Source of the DNA: Cavia porcellus | Taxonomy: Eukaryota; Chordata; Mammalia; Rodentia; Caviidae | Length of the DNA stretch: 64,000 nucleotides | Assembly: GCF_034190915.1 (NCBI RefSeq) | Contig: NW_026947496.1 | Coordinates: forward strand, 30,004,001-30,068,000 | Direction of reading: 5' to 3' | In this document: one piece after another, positions 59,018 through 64,000 of the stretch | Layout: each line of letters opens with the position of its first letter | How positions within the stretch are numbered: the stretch's first letter is position 1 | Translations under genes and position numbers: made by a program | Notes under the pieces: generated by a model | The model's database searches: none | Told to the model about the DNA's origin: nothing | The model's input: the letters and a program-made list of their open reading frames with translations, nothing else

Positions 59018-59082
<65 letters not shown>
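59018..59082. repeat. (TG)n(TA)n microsatellite
   Basis: About 20 TG repeats followed by about 11 TA repeats, grown from the A-rich tail of the B1 before it. Confidence 0.97.
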
Positions 59083-59083
<1 letters not shown>

Positions 59084-59674
59084 AATCCTTTAAATCATGT
59101 GTCCTGTGTGAAATTCATTCTCTTGTAAAGCCTGATTATAACAAAGCCCTACAGAAAATTAGAATAGATGGTCTTTATGTCAGTCTGATAAAAGCCATCT
59201 GTGACAAATCAACAGTGAATATCACACTAAATAGAAGAGAAAGCTTTTACTTTAAAGTCAAGAACAAAACAAGGGTGTCCTCTATCATCACTCTAGTTCT
59301 GGAAACATTAACAAGAGCAATAAGAACAAAGAAAGAAATAAAAGGAATAAGGTTAGGAAAGGCAGAAAGAAGTTAAATGATCATTATTTGTGAATGATGT
59401 GATAATCTATATTGAAGATCCCCAAAATTACCCAAAGACTTCTAGATTTAATAACCAAATTCAGTAGCATAGCTGGATACAAAGTTAATACTCAAAAAAC
59501 AATTCCTGTACACAAATAACAGACTCACTGGGATAGAACTAGGGAAACATCTTTCATAATAACTTCCAAAAAGTGAAATACCAAGGAATCAACATAATAA
59601 AGGAAGTAGAAGACCTTTACATTAAAATTTATAGTACTCTGAAAAAGGAGATCAAAGAAAACATCAAAAAATGT

Positions 59675-59842
59675 AAAAAGCTGGGTGTGGTGGCTCACCC
59701 CTGTAATCCCAGCACTCAGGAGGTGAGGCAGGAGGATCATTGGGAGTTTGAGACTGGCCTGGGGCTACAAAGTGAGCTAAAGACCTGCCAGGACTGCATA
59801 GAGGGACCTGTCTCAAAAAACAACAACAACAAAAAAAAAAAA
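59675..59842 (+). repeat. B1 SINE
   Basis: AGCTGGGTGTGGTGGCTCAC, AATCCCAGCACTCAGGAGGT, the duplication, GACCTGTCTCAAAAAACAAC and poly-A. Confidence 0.93.
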
Positions 59843-60348
59843 ACAGTAAAGGTGTCCCTTGTTTTTGGATCGGAAGAACTATCATACTGAAAATGACCTT
59901 ATTAAAAAAAAAAAGAAAATGATCTAATGTCCAAAATTGCTATACAGATTTAATGCAATTTCAATCAAAATACCAGTAGTATATCTCACAGAATTAGAGA
60001 CAACGATTCTAAAATTCATTTGGAATTCATTCATTCATTAGAATAGGAAAAGCAGTTCTAGGGAACAAAGGAAGGGGCATCACAATCCCTGAATTGAAAT
60101 TGTATTACAAAGCTACTGTGATAAAAACAGTACTACCAAAACAAAACAAAAACAGACCTGAGTGTTAGTGATACAGATTAAAAGATGCAGAAAGGACTCC
60201 ACACACACTCAGCTACCTTATCTTTGATAGAGGAGCAAACACATTCACTGGAAGAAAAATAGCCTCGTTAATAAATTGTGCTGGAAAAAGTGTCTTCCCA
60301 CTGTCATGCTAAATGCTAAAAAAAGGTAAAATGCAAAGTTAAAAAAAT

Positions 60349-60818
60349 TGTTATTAGTAAAAAGAGCTCTGTCATTCTGTGCTATGCTTATTACCCTAGT
60401 AACCATGTAATTGAAGCACCAACCACATAGTTATAGATTAACTGGCCACATCTTCATGGTGTTCTGTATGTTTTGTCCCCCGAGTAACCTGTTTGCTGTG
60501 TCAACCTTTGTTCCCTTTGTGAGAGACAAATGTTCCTGAAATTAGGAGACCAAGAAAAAAAAAAAGGGCAAACCACCAACTGCAAAACATCTCTAAGCCC
60601 AAGCAAAGGGGAACAAAGGCCTTCCCTATTCTTGCTCTCTTCATGTCAGCAGTTTAATCGCTATAAAAATCTGTCAAAATTCTAGCCCAGTTGCACAGCT
60701 TTGCAAACTCCATCTGCACTGCGCCGCTGGTGCCAGCTTAAGTAAAAGTGCTTCTTTTTAAAAAGATGTCTTGCCCCCTTCTTGACAACATCACGGGGCT
60801 TGTTTTTGGGGTACAACA
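60349..60818 (+). repeat. Solo LTR inserted in L1
   Basis: About 470 bp from TGTTATTAGTAAAAAGAGC to GTTTTTGGGGTACAACA. A promoter-like CGCTATAAAAATCTG near 60661 and a downstream GTAAAAGTGCTTC block fit an LTR. The L1 resumes on both sides. No exact target-site duplication is visible, so the ends are approximate. Confidence 0.55.
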
Positions 60819-61921
60819 CCCACCTGCCAAAGATTAAAAATAGACGCATATCTTTCACTGAGCACTAAACTAAAATAAAAATGAATCAAAGAGCTAAATA
60901 TTAAAACAGAAATACTATATCTTCTGAAAAGGGAAAAAGTGCAAGCTGTTTCTCAAGGACTAATATCTAAAATATATAGGGAACTTAAAAAAAATAAGAT
61001 CCCTCAGATTTAAAGACCCTATCCAAAACTAGGAATCTGAAATGAATAGATATTTCTCAGGTGAAGAAATAGAAACAGCAAATAAATATACAAAATGTTT
61101 TATATCACTGGTAATTTAAGAGGTGCAAATTAAAACAATGCTGAGGTTCCATCTCCAGAATGAATGGCTGTTATCAAGAAATCAATGAATAACAAATGCT
61201 GGAGGGGCTGTGGGGCAAAAGGAACCCTTCTCTATTGTGATGGGAGTGCAGACTGGTGCAACCACATCGAAATCAGTGTGGAGATTCCTCAAAAAACTTA
61301 GAGGCTCCATTTGACCCAGCTGTGCCTCTTCTTGTTAACTTCACAGAGGAACTGCTCATCATACCACAATTATATATGTGCACCTGCTTATAGTAGCACG
61401 ATTTGGAATAGTTAAACCTTGGAAACAACACAAATGCCCATCAACTGATGAATAAATTTTAAAAATGTCTAAAATGTCTGTTTTTTATACAATCAAGTGC
61501 TACTCTGCCATAAAGAGCATTTAACTATATTTTTAGGTAGCTGGAAGGAACTTGAGACCATAGTTTTAAGTGAAATAAGTCAGACATATGTATAAATATC
61601 ATATTGTCCCTATGGTATGAGGAACTGAAAGTGTAAGTAAGAACCAAAATGTATAATAGATACTGTGAAATAGGAAGAAACTGTTCAAAAGGAAAGGGGA
61701 ACTACAGAGGGGGAAGGAGGAAATGAAGGAAGGGAAAAGAAAAAATGAGAAAATAAGGATAAAATGGAAACAAAGCTTTGTAAATAAGGAGGGGAGGAGG
61801 GGTTGAAGGTAGGGGAGGGGAATGGGAAAAAAAGAAGAATCCAGATATATTATGTACAGGTACGAAAGTCCCTATGATGAAGGTGATCATTTTGTATAGC
61901 TAAATTGTACCAATAAAAAAG

Positions 61922-62092
61922 CTGGGCTAACTGGGTATAGAGGTGCACTCCTGTAATCTCAGCACTCAGGAAGCTGAGGCAGGAGGATCTTTGCAAGTTT
62001 AAGACCAGCCTGGGCTACAGAGTGAGTTCAAGGCCAGCCTAAACTGCATAGTGAGACCCTGTCTCAACAACAACAACAACAAAAAGCTGCGT
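61922..62092 (+). repeat. B1 SINE
   Basis: AACTGGGTATAGAGGTGCAC, AATCTCAGCACTCAGGAAGC, the duplication and an (AAC)n tail. It sits at the end of the L1 3' tail. Confidence 0.92.
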
Positions 62093-63045
62093 AAACTGAA
62101 TTTAATTAACAAAGAAAAGTTGTGGCTACCACAAATGATATCAGCAGATGTACAAAAGCTGGATTTTCATTTAAGTAGTGGAAAAAGTGAGGCATGATCA
62201 TAAGAAACCTGTTGACTCATGGAACTCACTCTTCTCAGGGTGAGTTCAAACTATCAATCTCTTGGTGAATAGCTGAATGTGCCACAGAGACAAAATTATT
62301 GCATGCTCTGTATTCTTAGAATCCTAGCACACTTTTTCAGCCTACTGTGTGGTAACTTGAATAAAACACTGTGCTGCATGTGTGTTAGAAACACTCTCTA
62401 CTCTTTTACTTTCCTTGTTCACCTGCTAAGGGTATATTTTGAAATCAGGCTTATAAGTATGTAGAACTTTCTTTGAGAGAACATTGGAGTTTATTGGTAG
62501 GGCATAGATTAGGAACTACACCTGCTTTCTCAAATCATTTTGAGTGGAATCAAAGGAGACATCAGACAAAATTTATTTTCAGTTCCAGAAGGAAGTTTTT
62601 CAGATCATAAAGTTGAGAGAGAAATCCATAGGAGATTTGTGTACAGACAAAGATATGTTAAATGGAACTGACACCAACCAGAGCAGTGAGGCGGGGATGG
62701 CATTTGGTAGAAAACCTGTTTCAAGATTGAGGGGGAGGCGGGGAGGATAACGAGAAGTCAACAAGAAGCTAAGAGCTCCTATGAGTGCAGTGCCATGCGC
62801 AGCCCTACTGGGGGAGAGCCAGCCGCCAGCCCCTTCTGGCACATGGGAGGGGAGACAAGAGCCAGCATCTCCCTGTCCCCCCACGCAACCGGCTGATCCA
62901 GAGAAACACAGGCTGTGATGACAGCTAATGAGGTAAAGTACAGCTTGAAGCTTGTAGTGTTCAGTGTTTCACTGACTTTACAGGCCTAAAGCCAGGAATC
63001 TTCAGAGTAACAATACTCAAAGTAGCATATATGGGGGATCCCCTT
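62093..63045. other. Non-coding stretch
   Basis: No gene or confident repeat. Confidence 0.4.
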
Positions 63046-63049
63046 CTGA

Positions 63050-63490
63050 AGGTGGTAGCCATTGTTGATTCCCTATTATCTTGTTTCAAAACCCAGTATC
63101 ATTCTCGTTGTTCTGTGTTGTTGGATTTTATTCTGTTTTATCTTATTTTTGTTGTGTCAGGTGGCATGGGCAGCTATTTCAAAGATAACAAGATATATTA
63201 CGGTAGCCATTTTGGATTTACTATTAGCTTGTTTTGAAGTCCTTTATTACTTTATTTTGTTTTTATTGGTTCTATTCCATTTTTGTTTTGTTTGATTTTA
63301 CTATGTCTGAAGATCTGAGCAGCTGTTTTGAAGACAACAGAGGCATTATGGTAACAACTGTTGATTTCCCATTACCTTGTTTTGAAATTCTGTGTCACAC
63401 TGTCTTGTTTTGATTGGCTTTATTCTGTTTTATTTTGCATGGGTTTATTTTCTCTAAAATACAATTGAAAAAAACATTGAAAAGAAAAGA
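63050..63490 (+). repeat. Monomeric retroposon family M, copy 4 (three tandem units)
   Basis: Three diverged units begin at about 63052 (GGTAGCCATTGTTGATTCC), 63201 (GGTAGCCATTTTGGATTTAC) and 63349 (GGTAACAACTGTTGATTTCC), a spacing of about 148 bp. Each contains a CTTGTTT(C/T)(A/G)AA block and, later, a TTTTATTCTGTTTTAT-like block. An A-rich tail (AATTGAAAAAAACATTG) ends the copy. Related minus-strand copies are at 23232, 30235 and 45240. Confidence 0.7.
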
Positions 63491-64000
63491 TTAAGGGAGA
63501 ATGGCACAGTTTAACAGGAAAACTCAGGCTAAAATTGTATTACATATTACATGGCCTTCTACAAATGCCTGGATATCTTCATATCAAGGAATGAAACACA
63601 AACTGAGGGACAGCAAAAGTATCTCTTTCCTGGAGTATTTCATTTTTTTGAGTGTTTCCTGCTCATTGAAGCTCTCTGTTTGTCTGCTTGTCTCTCTCTC
63701 ACTCTTTCTGTCTCTGACTCTGCGTGTGTGTGTGTGTGTGTGTGTCTTGGTCTTCTTTTCATCTAGACCCTGCTAACAGATACCAAGTGCCCACCGCAGT
63801 CGGTCTGTCCTATCCACTGGAATATGCCACTAGTGAGACTGTAGCTGATTTTCAAGTAGAAAGAAGCAGATAAGCAGTAAAGAAGAAAGAGAAATGAGTC
63901 ACATAAATAAATACTAAATCATAGAGTATTTTGGAAGGTTAATTGTACAAGGCAAAACAGTCAGTCAAGGTACAGAGAGCAACGTGTAGCAGGCATAGGG
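63491..64000. other. Non-coding stretch with (TG)n
   Basis: (TG)n at about 63723-63745 after a CT-rich patch. No gene recognised; the window ends here. Confidence 0.45.

Larger units (their letters stand above)
56700..61920 (+). pseudogene. Dead 5'-truncated L1 (LINE-1) ORF2 region with insertions
   Basis: L1 ORF2 on the plus strand in order: endonuclease-side sequence (about 56700-57150), pre-RT and RT (about 57400-58150, including the frame at 57557-57820 with an IEYIIKNLP and PDEFTIEFYKKFKEDLMP block), RT continuation (59150-59540), C-terminal part (59880-60340) and the 3' end (60820-61920, CAACTGATGAATAAA and TTAAGTGAAATAAGTCAGAC). The catalytic FADD-type box is degraded to FVND near 59388. 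Frames are broken throughout. Insertions: LTR Z (58150-58865), B1 (58870-59010), (TG)n(TA)n, B1 (59675-59842) and an LTR (60349-60818). ORF1 and the 5' UTR are missing. Confidence 0.88.

Overview
The window is mammalian nuclear DNA: long non-coding stretches, intron-containing genes, Pol III genes and dense retroposons. The SINEs are 7SL-derived B1 elements with the internal ~29-bp duplication, older dimeric B1-ID-type elements, and a young tRNA-Ala-like SINE family whose copies start like GGGGATTTAGCTCAGCGGC. That mixture indicates a rodent outside the mouse/rat group. A castorimorph such as beaver is my guess, and it is not proven from sequence alone.

Gene content matches the extended MHC class I / histone-cluster tRNA region (human 6p22). 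There are twelve tRNA genes: Leu-CAG, Thr-AGT(-), Arg-ACG, Val-CAC, Ala-CGC, Ile-AAT, Pro-AGG, Lys-CTT(-), Tyr-GTA, Ala-AGC(-), Tyr-GTA, Tyr-GTA. The three Tyr genes carry 15-16 nt introns. Two protein genes lie among them. One is an HMGN4-like HMGN-family gene, with its CDS at 21449-21718 and a probable non-coding first exon in a CpG island at 16.55-17.04 kb right after tRNA-Val. The other is ABT1, with three coding exons at 51744-54157 giving 269 aa. From memory, tRNA order and the HMGN4 and ABT1 positions follow the human order.

Layout. 0-5 kb: repeats and tRNA-Leu. 5-9.3 kb: a decayed gammaretrovirus-like provirus with protease and RNase H remnants and a recognisable 3' LTR. 9.3-15.7 kb: non-coding DNA with tRNA-Thr and an LTR. 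15.7-23 kb: tRNA-Arg, tRNA-Val, CpG island and HMGN4-like gene, then an L1 fragment. 23-36 kb: repeat-rich, with several solo LTRs and nested SINEs. 36-51 kb: tRNA-rich block with CpG-rich patches. 51.5-54.6 kb: ABT1. 54.7-64 kb: repeats, including a 5'-truncated L1 (about 56.7-61.9 kb) split by LTRs and B1s.

The most unusual things are: an intact HMGN4-like gene at the syntenic site in a rodent; an exact 29-bp duplication of a tRNA-Tyr 3' end plus its terminator; and four copies of a retroposon family that I cannot name, built of ~148-bp internal monomers. No CRISPR, operon or prokaryote-type system is present. Functional activity of the tRNA genes is inferred from intact structure only.
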